From NCBI RefSeq assembly GCF_010119385.1, contig NZ_VFIE01000017.1, positions 209,980-273,979 on the forward strand: a stretch of 64,000 nucleotides of DNA, in the 5' to 3' direction. The position numbers were made by a program, and so were the translations under genes. Numbering within the stretch: position 1 is the stretch's first letter; each line of letters starts with the position of its first letter. Source of the DNA: Nesterenkonia haasae. Lineage in GTDB: Bacteria > Actinomycetota > Actinomycetes > Actinomycetales > Micrococcaceae. The notes beneath the pieces were generated by a model, which saw only the letters and a list, made by a program, of their open reading frames with translations, made no database searches and was not told the DNA's origin. Of this stretch, positions 43,203 to 51,548 are shown piece after piece.

Positions 43203-44534
43203 ATGGAAGCTGAGCTCAGGCGAACCTGGAAGCGGACCGTCGATGCGGCCGAATTAGCCCAGGTCATAACAGATCGAAAGGTCCGGCAGTTGCTGCGTGG
43301 CGTCCGGCGAGAGCCGGAACCCACGCCATGGATACGAGCAGCGCTGTTAGGTGCCGGAACGGGCCTCGCCGTAGGAACGGCACTTGCGGGAATCATGTCC
43401 AGTGCCTCCGCATACTTGGCCCGCGTGGTTGTCACACCCGTCCATGATGAGACGGAAGACCTTGAGGTCCTCGCTGTGATCGAGGACTCAGATGGGCTTC
43501 AGGTCATTCTGCCAGTGACCGCCGACACTGTGGTGGAGGGAACTTACGGGCTGCACTTTGATCGGGGTAGCTCTGTGGCGCAGATCGGTGAGATCACCTC
43601 ACTTGAGCCAAAGCACGGAACAGTCACGCGCAGAGTTCTGGGCGTCAACGGCGGAGACTTGCGGAAAACGCGGTCCGCATTCATCAGCTCCGCTTTGTAT
43701 CGCAACCCTGCAGAAGCCGGGTTCGACTACTCGGAGGTCACACTAAATCTGCCGGTGGGCGAGGCCCCCGCTTGGTACGTGCCGAACCATAACCCAAAGG
43801 GCCCACTAGCTGGGAAGAACGTATGGGGCGTCATGGTGCACGGACGCACTGGGACACGAGTGGAGGGCATTAAGGCGCTCAATACTGCCCGTAGGCTCGG
43901 CATGGAATCGTTGTTGGTCTCCTACCGCAACGACGGCGTCGCTCCTGCCGGCCCGGATGGCCTCTACGGACTCGGTGGCACAGAGTGGGAGGACGTGGAA
44001 GTGGCGGTTCAGTACGCCCTCGACCACGGCGCAGGGGATGTTGTGCTGTTCGGCTGGTCCATGGGGGGAGCCGTGGCCTTGCAAACCGCCGATCAGTCGC
44101 CGCTCTCCCCACGAATCCGAGGCATGGTCCTCACCGGACCAGTCATTGACTGGATCGACGTCCTGAGCCATCAGGCGAGGGCGCGCCGAGTGCCGGAACC
44201 AGTCGGTAAGCTCGCCCAATGGCTCCTCTCCAACGACGCCGGACGGACCGTGACTGGACTCGCAGCCCCGCTGGACCTGAAGGCGCTCAACTGGATTGCC
44301 CGCTCCGACCAGCTGCATACCCGCAGTCTTATTTTGCACAGTGTCGACGACGAGGTGGTTCCCTATCAGCCGAGCCGAGAATTGGCTGAGCGAAACCGAC
44401 TGGTGAGTTTCGTGCCGTTCCACCGAGCACGCCACGTCAAGGAATGGAACTGCGACCCGGAACGCTGGGAATCTGCCGTATACGAATGGGCCACTGACCT
44501 GTTCAGCGCGCCGTTGCCGGGCCAGTCACCCTGA
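43203..44534 (+). CDS. Membrane-anchored alpha/beta hydrolase
   Basis: A 443-residue protein with one transmembrane segment at about 40-68 (ALLGAGTGLAVGTALAGIMS) and a large hydrolase domain. The nucleophile elbow is GWSMGG with Ser286. HSVDDEVVPYQPS near 380 supplies the acid, and HRARHVKEWN near 402 the histidine. An insert at about 75-180 precedes the hydrolase core. The substrate is unknown; a lipid or peptide at the membrane is plausible. A GGGAGG site lies 5 nt upstream of the ATG. It converges with the GDPD gene, overlapping by 9 nt. Confidence 0.88.
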   Translation: MEAELRRTWKRTVDAAELAQVITDRKVRQLLRGVRREPEPTPWIRAALLGAGTGLAVGTALAGIMSSASAYLARVVVTPVHDETEDLEVLAVIEDSDGLQVILPVTADTVVEGTYGLHFDRGSSVAQIGEITSLEPKHGTVTRRVLGVNGGDLRKTRSAFISSALYRNPAEAGFDYSEVTLNLPVGEAPAWYVPNHNPKGPLAGKNVWGVMVHGRTGTRVEGIKALNTARRLGMESLLVSYRNDGVAPAGPDGLYGLGGTEWEDVEVAVQYALDHGAGDVVLFGWSMGGAVALQTADQSPLSPRIRGMVLTGPVIDWIDVLSHQARARRVPEPVGKLAQWLLSNDAGRTVTGLAAPLDLKALNWIARSDQLHTRSLILHSVDDEVVPYQPSRELAERNRLVSFVPFHRARHVKEWNCDPERWESAVYEWATDLFSAPLPGQSP

Positions 44535-45257
44535 GGGGTCGAAACCCTCAAAGATGACGTTGTCCCCCAATGTCAGAGCTCGGTCCATATCGCGTCGTGT
44601 AGTAATGGTCCACAAGAGGAGCGGCCACTTCCGTCTAATGAGCCAGGACCTCCTCTTGGTGGTGAACCCGAACTCGTAGCCCACGTAATGTGGCCGCGAC
44701 ACTGTGGTGAAGGCCAAGTTCTGCAGAAGCAGCCGAGTGCCCCAGCTCATGGAGCGCACGTCAGCCAAACGGCCAGCGAGTTGGCCACGGACAACCTCCG
44801 GAGCGTTGCGGTAGAACCACCCGACGATGAACGGGTCGAATGACTGCACTGCCAGCGGGCCGCTGTAGTCACCCAACACTGAAAATGTCGCAGCGGCTCG
44901 CAAGTACCGATGATCGCCTGCTTTGATCTCCACGAGCACCGGCACCCGGCCGTCAATGAAATCTAGGGTCTCGGTCAAGGTAGGTGGGTGCTGATCGGTG
45001 CCTGCAATACGAATGTCTCGGAGCTGCTCTACCGTCAACTCCCGAATCCGCTCAGGACGGTCAGAGAGTCGAGCGAGATCAGTGTCGTGGTGGACGACCA
45101 TTTTGTCATCGGCCGTGAGCTGCACGTCGAGTTCTATAGGCAGCCCCGCCTCAATGGCAGCGTCGAATGCGGCCAGCGTGTTCTCGGGCGCATGCACGCT
45201 GTGCAGCCCCCGGTGCGCCACGGGCCGTGCCACCAACCATGAGGGAACCCTGCTCAC
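44526..45257 (-). CDS. Glycerophosphodiester phosphodiesterase
   Basis: A 243-residue TIM-barrel phosphodiesterase that hydrolyses deacylated phospholipids to glycerol 3-phosphate and an alcohol. AHRGLHSVHAPENTLAAF carries His15, Arg16 and the metal Glu, ELDVQLTADDKMVVHHD follows with the second catalytic His, and VEIKAG near 112 supplies another metal ligand. No signal peptide is seen, so it should be cytosolic. The GTG start overlaps the sufE stop (GTGA), so it is co-translated with sufE, an unusual pairing. Confidence 0.93.
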   Translation of the reverse strand: MSRVPSWLVARPVAHRGLHSVHAPENTLAAFDAAIEAGLPIELDVQLTADDKMVVHHDTDLARLSDRPERIRELTVEQLRDIRIAGTDQHPPTLTETLDFIDGRVPVLVEIKAGDHRYLRAAATFSVLGDYSGPLAVQSFDPFIVGWFYRNAPEVVRGQLAGRLADVRSMSWGTRLLLQNLAFTTVSRPHYVGYEFGFTTKRRSWLIRRKWPLLLWTITTRRDMDRALTLGDNVIFEGFDPSG

Positions 45258-45706
45258 TGGGCAGCGGCCATCTGCTGCCGAATGTTGTGCTTAATCCGCC
45301 CCAGCATGGCTGCCATCCCGCGCAAACGCAGCGGTGTGATCGCCTTCGCCAAGCCCAACCTCTGGTGCAGATCATCCGGCACCGCCAGAATCTCGTCGCC
45401 ACTGAGTCCGGACAAGCCCTGCTGCAGGATTGAGGCGAATCCACGGGTGGTGGGCGCCTCCGCCGGGGCGGCGAAGACTAACTGAACCGTGCCGTCGTCG
45501 TTGTGCTCAATCGCCAGAAACAAGGGTGACTGGCATTCGACTACCTGTTCCATAGACTCCGAATAGTTATCGCCGTACTTAGCTGGCAGTTCAGGCAGTT
45601 CACGGGAGAAGTCGAGCAGCAGCTCCAGCCGTTCCCGGTCACCCACAGAGTGAAAGTCCTCGGCGATCTCGGCGAGGGCCGAGGGAAGATTCGGATCGTC
45701 AGTCAT
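45254..45706 (-). CDS. SufE-family sulfur acceptor protein
   Basis: A 150-residue SufE-like protein that accepts persulfide sulfur from a cysteine desulfurase or sulfurtransferase. The reactive Cys58 lies in VECQSPLF within the usual loop, and RGFASILQQGLSG matches the family's C-terminal helix. No desulfurase adjoins it; the partner must be elsewhere. A TAGGCT hexamer ends 6 nt before the ATG, suggesting leaderless transcription. It is co-transcribed with the GDPD gene. Confidence 0.92.
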   Translation of the reverse strand: MTDDPNLPSALAEIAEDFHSVGDRERLELLLDFSRELPELPAKYGDNYSESMEQVVECQSPLFLAIEHNDDGTVQLVFAAPAEAPTTRGFASILQQGLSGLSGDEILAVPDDLHQRLGLAKAITPLRLRGMAAMLGRIKHNIRQQMAAAQ

Positions 45707-45712
45707 GGGTTA

Positions 45713-45718
45713 AGCCTA
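45713..45718 (-). promoter_or_regulatory. -10-like TAGGCT, leaderless start
   Basis: On the minus strand TAGGCT ends 6 nt before the sufE-like ATG at 45706. Confidence 0.45.
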
Positions 45719-45812
45719 GCCCCTGAATCAGCACGCACTGTGACGAGGTGCAGAAATCCCGTACGGAAAAAATGCTCAGGTGGGAGCTGAAGAGGACCAC
45801 CTGACGTCGGCG

Positions 45813-45818
45813 TAAAGT
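45813..45818 (+). promoter_or_regulatory. -10-like TAAAGT, leaderless start
   Basis: TAAAGT ends 7 nt before the zapE ATG at 45826, with the spacer GGTGGGC also seen before 11863. It rules against the GTG at 45817, which overlaps the hexamer. Confidence 0.45.
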
Positions 45819-45825
45819 GGTGGGC

Positions 45826-46890
45826 ATGTCTTCTGCTGTCCAACCGTTGTCCGAACGCTCGCCCCAGGTAACTGTCGACGACCTTCTTGCGGGCTTGCGG
45901 CCCTCCTTCAGGTTCTCTGATGTCTCATTCGACAGCTATATCCCCGATCCGGAACATCCCTCTCAGGAGAAGGCAGTCAACGCCCTGCGTGAGTTCTCCG
46001 GCACAGTGGGGAAGCAGGCGTCGTCGTTCTTCGGCAAGCTCTTTGGTGGCAAAGCAAAACCGCAAGGGCCTGCGGGCATATACCTGGATGGAGGGTTCGG
46101 TGTCGGAAAGACTCACCTTCTGGCGTCGCTCTATCACGCTGCAGAGGCACAAGGGGTGCCAGAAGACGAACGTGCTTTCGGGACGTTTGTGGAGTACACC
46201 AACCTTGTGGGAGCGCTCAGCTTCCGCAAGACGGTCGAAGTGCTGAGTGACTACCAGCTCGTCTGTATTGATGAATTCGAGCTCGACGACGCCGGAGACA
46301 CCACGCTCATGTCACGGTTGCTCCGTGAGCTCGCCGATGCGGGGGTGAAGCTTGCGGCCACCTCTAACACTCTTCCCGGATCTCTGGGAGAGGGAAGGTT
46401 TGCAGCTGCCGACTTCAAGCGCGAAATTCAGGTACTCGCCGACCAGTTCCGGGTGATACGAGTCGACGGTGAGGACTACCGGCACCGCGGACTGCCTGAG
46501 GCTCCGGCTCCGCTGAGCACCCAGGAGCTGGAAGCCTTCGCCGAGAGCAAGTACCCAGACCAGGCTCGCGCGGTGGATGACTTTGATGCTCTCTGCGATC
46601 ACTTGAGCAAAGTGCACCCCAGCCGGTATCGCCAGCTGGTCACCGGAGTTGACGTGCTGGTTCTCAAAGATGTGGCAACTGTCGAAAGCCAATCCTTGGG
46701 GCTGCGGTTCGTCGTTCTAGCGGATCGGCTCTATGACCAGGACATAAAACTGATTGCCTCTGGGGTTCCGTTCGATCAGATGTTCACTGAGGAGATGCTC
46801 TCCAGCGGCTATATGAAGAAGTACTACCGCACAGTGTCCCGTCTGACGGCACTGGCACGGGCCGGCCAGATGGGAGAGCAGGCCTTATAA
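45826..46890 (+). CDS. zapE: Cell division protein ZapE (AFG1-like ATPase)
   Basis: A 354-residue AFG1/ZapE P-loop ATPase; in Proteobacteria ZapE affects Z-ring stability, while AFG1 relatives act in protein quality control. Walker A GGFGVGKTHL lies near 89-98, Walker B LVCIDEFELDD near 146, and LAATSNTLP is the sensor region. The C-terminus contains the family segment VLADRLYDQDIKLIASG near 304. The role in Actinomycetota is not firmly established. The start is set by a leaderless -10. ppk2 follows 85 nt downstream. Confidence 0.92.
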   Translation: MSSAVQPLSERSPQVTVDDLLAGLRPSFRFSDVSFDSYIPDPEHPSQEKAVNALREFSGTVGKQASSFFGKLFGGKAKPQGPAGIYLDGGFGVGKTHLLASLYHAAEAQGVPEDERAFGTFVEYTNLVGALSFRKTVEVLSDYQLVCIDEFELDDAGDTTLMSRLLRELADAGVKLAATSNTLPGSLGEGRFAAADFKREIQVLADQFRVIRVDGEDYRHRGLPEAPAPLSTQELEAFAESKYPDQARAVDDFDALCDHLSKVHPSRYRQLVTGVDVLVLKDVATVESQSLGLRFVVLADRLYDQDIKLIASGVPFDQMFTEEMLSSGYMKKYYRTVSRLTALARAGQMGEQAL

Positions 46891-46904
46891 GCTGGTAAGT
46901 CATC

Positions 46905-46926
46905 GTTCACATGACGTTCACAGACG
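46905..46926 (+). promoter_or_regulatory. Putative PHO box upstream of ppk2
   Basis: Two direct repeats, GTTCACATGAC and GTTCACAGACG, with an exact 11-bp period. The geometry and GTTCAC core match the PhoP direct-repeat units known from Streptomyces. A -10-like TATATC follows at 46935-46940. The downstream gene is a polyphosphate kinase, so phosphate control would make sense. Confidence 0.5.
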
Positions 46927-46975
46927 GGTGCTTCTATATCGGGAACGTCATAGTCGGCAGAGAGAGTAGGCAGAA

Positions 46976-47908
46976 ATGGTCAAGCAGGAATGGTGGGAGG
47001 GCCTTGAGGCAAATAAGCCTCGGCAGAACCTCCGTGAGTTTATCGACCAGCTGCGTGCCGGAGGCTACACCGTTCAGGACGGGCACACCCCCGACCCCGA
47101 CCTGATCGATCCTCAGGGAAACGCCGTAGAAACCTGGCAGGAGAACTACCCCTACGACCAACGTATGAGCCGTGAACTCTACGAGATCGAGAAGTACCAC
47201 CTGCAGGTGGAGCTGCTGAAATTCCAATATTGGGCGGAAGACTTCGGTCTCAAGCATGTGATCGTCTTCGAAGGACGCGACGCGGCTGGCAAGGGCGGAA
47301 CGATCAAACGATTCACCGAGCATCTCAACCCGCGAACTGCCCGGGTAGTGGCCCTCTCAAAACCTTCTGACCGGGAACAAGGCCAGTGGTATTTCCAGCG
47401 GTACGCCTATTACCTCCCTACCGCCGGTGAGATGGTGCTGTTCGACCGCTCCTGGTACAACCGGGCGGGAGTGGAACGGGTGATGGGTTTCTGCTCAGAT
47501 GAGGACTATGAGATGTTCATGAAGCAGGCTCCCAGGTTTGAGCAGATGCTCGTCGACGCGGGAATTCACCTGACGAAGTTCTGGTTCTCGGTTACGCAGA
47601 AGGAGCAGCGCACTCGGTTCGCTATCCGGCAGATTGACCCTGTCAGGCAGTGGAAGTTGTCTCCGATGGATCTGGAGTCTTTGGACCGTTGGGAGGATTA
47701 CACCGACGCGAAGGAGGAGATGTTTCGGCGAACCGACACCGACCACGCGCCCTGGATGACCATCAAGTCCAACGACAAGAAACGTGCGCGGCTCAATGCG
47801 ATGCGTCATTTCCTGTCCCAGTTCGAATACGAAGGCAAAGATCACGCAGTTGTGGGCGAGCCGGACCCGCTGATTGTTCAGCGCGGGCGCAACGCGGTTG
47901 GCGACTAG
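46976..47908 (+). CDS. ppk2: Polyphosphate kinase 2
   Basis: PPK2 transfers phosphate between polyphosphate and nucleoside di- or monophosphates. The 310-residue, single-domain protein has Walker A GRDAAGKG at residues 100-107, FDRSWYNRAGVERVMGF near 155-171 as the Walker B/lid region, and VTQKEQRTRF near 206. A single domain of this size is typical of class I enzymes that favour nucleoside diphosphates. AGAGAGTAGG precedes the ATG. A PHO-box-like repeat lies 50-71 nt upstream, suggesting induction by phosphate limitation. Confidence 0.95.
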   Translation: MVKQEWWEGLEANKPRQNLREFIDQLRAGGYTVQDGHTPDPDLIDPQGNAVETWQENYPYDQRMSRELYEIEKYHLQVELLKFQYWAEDFGLKHVIVFEGRDAAGKGGTIKRFTEHLNPRTARVVALSKPSDREQGQWYFQRYAYYLPTAGEMVLFDRSWYNRAGVERVMGFCSDEDYEMFMKQAPRFEQMLVDAGIHLTKFWFSVTQKEQRTRFAIRQIDPVRQWKLSPMDLESLDRWEDYTDAKEEMFRRTDTDHAPWMTIKSNDKKRARLNAMRHFLSQFEYEGKDHAVVGEPDPLIVQRGRNAVGD

Positions 47909-48058
47909 TCGCCCACCGGCCAGGGAGCCCCTGAAGGGCGGCGTTCCATCAACACGAGGCGGCCCGTGCCAGGCTTCCGCTGCTGAGGTCCTCACGCGAT
48001 AGGATCGATGAGGCAATACACACTTGACACCGACTGATCGCTGAGGGAGACGCATTCA

Positions 48059-49519
48059 ATGGGCGCTGATATTGGAGTAACCGGCCTTGCCGTGATGGGC
48101 GCAAATCTGGCTCGAAATTTGGCGAGGAACGGGTACACCGTTGCCCTGCACAATCGGACGGTGGGTCGGACTGACGCTCTGATCAATTCCTACTCATCTG
48201 AGGGGGAGTTCGTCCGGACCGAGTCCCTGGCCGAGTTGGTCGAATCTCTGGAGCGCCCTCGCCGGGTGCTCATCATGGTCAAGGCCGGCGGACCGGTCGA
48301 TGCCGTAATTGATGAGCTCACACCGCTGCTCGATGAGGGTGACATCGTCATCGATGCCGGAAACTCCTATTACGAGGAAACTCGACGCCGCGAGGCAGCA
48401 TTGCGCGAACACGGCCTGCACTTTGTGGGCGTGGGAGTCTCCGGAGGGGAAGAAGGCGCGCTGAACGGTCCGTCGATCATGCCCGGTGGTTCTAAGGAGT
48501 CCTACCAAACGCTGGGCCCAATGCTGGAGAAGATCGCAGCTGACTACCACGGGGAGCCCTGCTGTGCATGGGTAGGCACTGATGGTGCAGGACACTTCGT
48601 GAAAATGGTCCACAACGGCATCGAGTACGCCGATATGCAGGTCATTGGTGAGTCGTACGACTTGATGCGCTCCCTGACCGGCCTCGAGCCCAGCCAGCAG
48701 GCGAAGGTCTTCCGGGAGTGGAACACCACCGACCTTGCATCGTATTTGATCGAAATCACGTCTGAGGTGTTGGAGCAGGAGGATGAGCTGACCGGCCGGC
48801 CCCTGGTCGACGTCATTGTTGATGCCGCAGGGCAGAAAGGCACTGGCCGCTGGACTGCCATCTCCGGAATGGACGTCGGGTCGCCGGTGACTACTATTGC
48901 TGAGTCAGTCTTCGCGCGGTCTATTTCCTCCCAGCAGGAGCTGCGCAAGATCACCAACCAGGTCTTCCCCGCAGGTATCAGCGAGGCGGTCACCGCAGAG
49001 GAGCTCTACGGGGCCGGGGACGCTCGTCAGGATTTTGTGGAGGATATCCGCAAAGCGCTATACGCCTCAAAATTGGTCTCATACGCGCAGGGCTTCGATA
49101 TGCTCACTGCCGCCGGAGCCGAATACGGGTGGGAACTGGACATGCGCGCGATCGCAAGTCTCTGGCGTGCGGGGTGCATCATCCGCGCGGATCTGCTCGA
49201 TACAATCATGAAGGCCTATGAGGCACCAGCAGACGAGCGGCCGGCGAACCTACTGCTCGCACCGGAGTTCACTGAAGCGATCAGCGAATGCTTACCAGCC
49301 TGGCGCCGAGTAGTAGCAGCCGCTGCCACCTACGGAGTACCAGCCCCCGTGTTCAGCTCTTCGCTCGCCTACTACGATTCGCTCCGCCGGGATCGATTGC
49401 CGGCCGCTCTAACCCAAGGTCTCCGCGACTACTTCGGCGCCCATACCTACCAGCGCATCGACAAGCCCGGTACGTTCCACACTCGCTGGTCTGGTGACCG
49501 GACAGAAACTGAAGCGTAG
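48059..49519 (+). CDS. gndA: 6-phosphogluconate dehydrogenase, decarboxylating
   Basis: The oxidative pentose-phosphate enzyme that produces ribulose 5-phosphate, CO2 and NADPH. The 486-residue protein has GVTGLAVMGANLARN as cofactor loop at residues 6-20, followed by HNRT, suggesting NADP specificity. GVGVSGGEEGALNGPSIMPG near 124 and KMVHNGIEYADMQVI near 183 are the substrate and catalytic lysine motifs. GAGGGAG precedes the ATG. It complements tkt and tal at the other end of the window. Confidence 0.96.
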   Translation: MGADIGVTGLAVMGANLARNLARNGYTVALHNRTVGRTDALINSYSSEGEFVRTESLAELVESLERPRRVLIMVKAGGPVDAVIDELTPLLDEGDIVIDAGNSYYEETRRREAALREHGLHFVGVGVSGGEEGALNGPSIMPGGSKESYQTLGPMLEKIAADYHGEPCCAWVGTDGAGHFVKMVHNGIEYADMQVIGESYDLMRSLTGLEPSQQAKVFREWNTTDLASYLIEITSEVLEQEDELTGRPLVDVIVDAAGQKGTGRWTAISGMDVGSPVTTIAESVFARSISSQQELRKITNQVFPAGISEAVTAEELYGAGDARQDFVEDIRKALYASKLVSYAQGFDMLTAAGAEYGWELDMRAIASLWRAGCIIRADLLDTIMKAYEAPADERPANLLLAPEFTEAISECLPAWRRVVAAAATYGVPAPVFSSSLAYYDSLRRDRLPAALTQGLRDYFGAHTYQRIDKPGTFHTRWSGDRTETEA

Positions 49520-49969
49520 TTACCGCACCTGAATCGCACTGGCTGCCGGGTCCCAATCTCTCCCGGCAGCCGAGGCGTCCATGGCCTCGTTGCTGAGTCG
49601 GTCGGCGTCGCCGTTTTTGGCTCGGGGGATCCACGTGTAGGTGACCTGCATAGGGGAGAGGATTTGAGTGGCCTGATGGGCCAGGCGTTTCATATCGTCG
49701 TGCTTGATCTTCCAACGCCCGCTCATCTGTTCCACGACGAGCTTGGAGTCCATGCGGACTTCCACCTGGGCCTCGGGGTTGATGTCCCGAACCAGCTGCA
49801 GTCCAACGATGAGACTTGAATACTCGGCCACGTTGTTGCTGGCCTTTCCCAGGGGCAGAGCCTTGGCTGCCAGCACATTCCCTTGCTGGTCTCGCACGAG
49901 AGCACCTGCCCCCGCGATTCCGGGATTTCCACGGCTGCCGCCGTCGGCTTCAATAATTAGGTCAGTCAC
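49520..49969 (-). CDS. RNase HI-like ribonuclease
   Basis: A 149-residue RNase H-fold protein, probably degrading RNA in RNA-DNA hybrids. EADGGSRGNPG supplies the first catalytic Asp, NNVAEYSSLIVGLQ the Glu, and VRMDSKLVVEQMSG the second Asp, with the final Asp in NGDADRLSNEAM. Many actinobacterial relatives are fused to an acid phosphatase domain; this one stops after RNase H. The GTG at 49969 is placed by TAGAGT 8 nt upstream. Nif3 lies just upstream on the same strand. Confidence 0.88.
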   Translation of the reverse strand: MTDLIIEADGGSRGNPGIAGAGALVRDQQGNVLAAKALPLGKASNNVAEYSSLIVGLQLVRDINPEAQVEVRMDSKLVVEQMSGRWKIKHDDMKRLAHQATQILSPMQVTYTWIPRAKNGDADRLSNEAMDASAAGRDWDPAASAIQVR

Positions 49970-49977
49970 AGATGAGA

Positions 49978-49983
49978 ACTCTA
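49978..49983 (-). promoter_or_regulatory. -10-like TAGAGT, leaderless start
   Basis: On the minus strand TAGAGT ends 8 nt before the GTG at 49969 of the RNase H gene. Confidence 0.35.
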
Positions 49984-50021
49984 CCGCCGCACGCGGTGGT
50001 CGCCGTACAGGCCAGGTGGGT

Positions 50022-50867
50022 TCAGTGACCAGGAGTAATGACAAAGTCCCACGGATCGGTGTTAATCCCGGACACGGCAATCTCCACCTCGAAATCTCGA
50101 TCGAGGAGCGCCCGGTCCAGCGTCTGGGCTGCGGCAGGAAGCCACAACCACTCGCTAGCGAAGTGTGAGACGTCAATGAGGTAGGGCCGTTGCCCTCGTG
50201 CGGCCTCCCTGGCCTCAGACGCTGGATGATGTCGCAGATCCGCGGTGATGAAGACATCAGCTTCTGCCTCCCGAGCCGCGTTGAGGAGCGAGTCACCTGC
50301 CCCGCCGCACAGGGCAACCTTCTGGATGAAAGCATCTCGGTCACCCGCCACCCGAACGCCTCCCGCGACTGCCGGGAGAACCCCGAAGACCGTGGCAGCA
50401 AAGTCTCCCAGCGTGGTCCCCTGCGGCAGCGACCCGATTCGCCCTAGGCCCTCCTCCGGCAGTCCAGTCTGCGTCGGTGCCAGCGGGCGTGTATCGGCCA
50501 ATCCAAGAATTTCGCACAGCACATCATTGACCCCTCCCACGGCCGAGTCACCGTTGGTGTGTGTTGTCAACAGGGCGCACCCGGATTCGATAAGCCGGTG
50601 AACCACCTCACCTTTGAAGGTGCCGGCCTCCACACTTGTCACTCCGCGCAGCAGCAGCGGGTGGTGCGTGATGAGCAGGTCCGCCTCCGCTGCACAGGCC
50701 TCATTCACCACGTCTGATACCGGGTCAACAGCGAAGTGAATCTTGCGCACCGGTGAGTCGCGGCGACCGGCCACCAACCCCACTGCGTCCCAGTCCTCCG
50801 CGAGGTATGCGGGCCATAGGTCCTCGACAACGTCGAGCACCTCCTGCAGTGATGGAGTTTGTGCCAT
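50022..50867 (-). CDS. Nif3-like dinuclear metal-centre protein
   Basis: A 281-residue Nif3/YqfO family protein (also annotated GTP cyclohydrolase I type 2), a toroidal hexamer with a dinuclear metal site. LLITHHPLLLRGV near 60-72 has two metal histidines, TTHTNGDSAVGGVND near 97 a further His/Asp, and HFASEWLW near 240 the C-terminal His and Glu. The molecular function is not established. In mycobacteria a zinc-ribbon gene separates it from RNase H; here the gap is only 52 nt. Confidence 0.93.
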   Translation of the reverse strand: MAQTPSLQEVLDVVEDLWPAYLAEDWDAVGLVAGRRDSPVRKIHFAVDPVSDVVNEACAAEADLLITHHPLLLRGVTSVEAGTFKGEVVHRLIESGCALLTTHTNGDSAVGGVNDVLCEILGLADTRPLAPTQTGLPEEGLGRIGSLPQGTTLGDFAATVFGVLPAVAGGVRVAGDRDAFIQKVALCGGAGDSLLNAAREAEADVFITADLRHHPASEAREAARGQRPYLIDVSHFASEWLWLPAAAQTLDRALLDRDFEVEIAVSGINTDPWDFVITPGH

Positions 50868-50937
50868 GCCTCATTTCTACCCTGTCCGAACCGTGAGCTC
50901 CAGGAATGAACCGCAACTGCGTGCAGTTGGCACCGGT

Positions 50938-51477
50938 ATGACTGAACGGACCGTAGTTCTTGCCGCCGGATGCTTCTGGTGCCTGGACTCCATTGCTCGC
51001 AGACTCATCGGAGTGAGCCAAGTGCGCTCCGTTTACACCGGAGGGACCGGCCCAGCTCACTACCATGCAGTCTGCTCAGGCACGACCGGTCATGCTGAAG
51101 GGGTTGAGATCACTTTCGACCCGGAGAAGCTGCCAGCAGAGGTGGTCTACGAGATCTTCTTCTCCACGCATGACCCCACCTCTCTGAACCGCCAGGGCTA
51201 CGATGTCGGAACCCAGTACCGATCCGCCATGTTCTACACGTCGCAGGAGGAGAAGGCTGAGTTCCAGAGGGCGATCGACGCCGCCCAACAGCACTTCAGC
51301 GGGCCGATCGTCACCAGCCTCGAACCCCTGGGAACAATCTATGAGGCTGAGCCCGAGCATCAGGACTTTCATTCCCGCCAGCCCGGAGTCGGATACTGTC
51401 AGTTCATCATTGACCCAAAGATTGCCAAACTCCGAGCCGGATGGAGCCGGTGGCTCCGTGAAGAAGTCGCCGCATAA
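50938..51477 (+). CDS. msrA: Peptide-methionine (S)-S-oxide reductase
   Basis: MsrA repairs the S form of methionine sulfoxide. The chosen ATG at 50938 yields 179 residues with the catalytic motif GCFWC (Cys12) close to the N-terminus. GHAEGVEITFDP near 53, HDPTSLNRQGYDVGTQYRSA near 77-96 and a short C-terminal part follow. An in-frame GTG at 50893 would add 15 residues; neither start has a clear ribosome-binding site. It is divergent from Nif3 and precedes cysK by 71 nt. Confidence 0.95.
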   Translation: MTERTVVLAAGCFWCLDSIARRLIGVSQVRSVYTGGTGPAHYHAVCSGTTGHAEGVEITFDPEKLPAEVVYEIFFSTHDPTSLNRQGYDVGTQYRSAMFYTSQEEKAEFQRAIDAAQQHFSGPIVTSLEPLGTIYEAEPEHQDFHSRQPGVGYCQFIIDPKIAKLRAGWSRWLREEVAA

Positions 51478-51548
51478 CCGCAGCCCGCATCGCGCGGATA
51501 GTCTGGTATCCGGAGACCAATTGTCATGCCATTGAAAGGACCACATCC

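Noticed and set aside
47927-47945. Hairpin-like GCCC...GGGC after ppk2
   Set aside because: The stem is only about 4 bp with no T-run; too weak to call a terminator.
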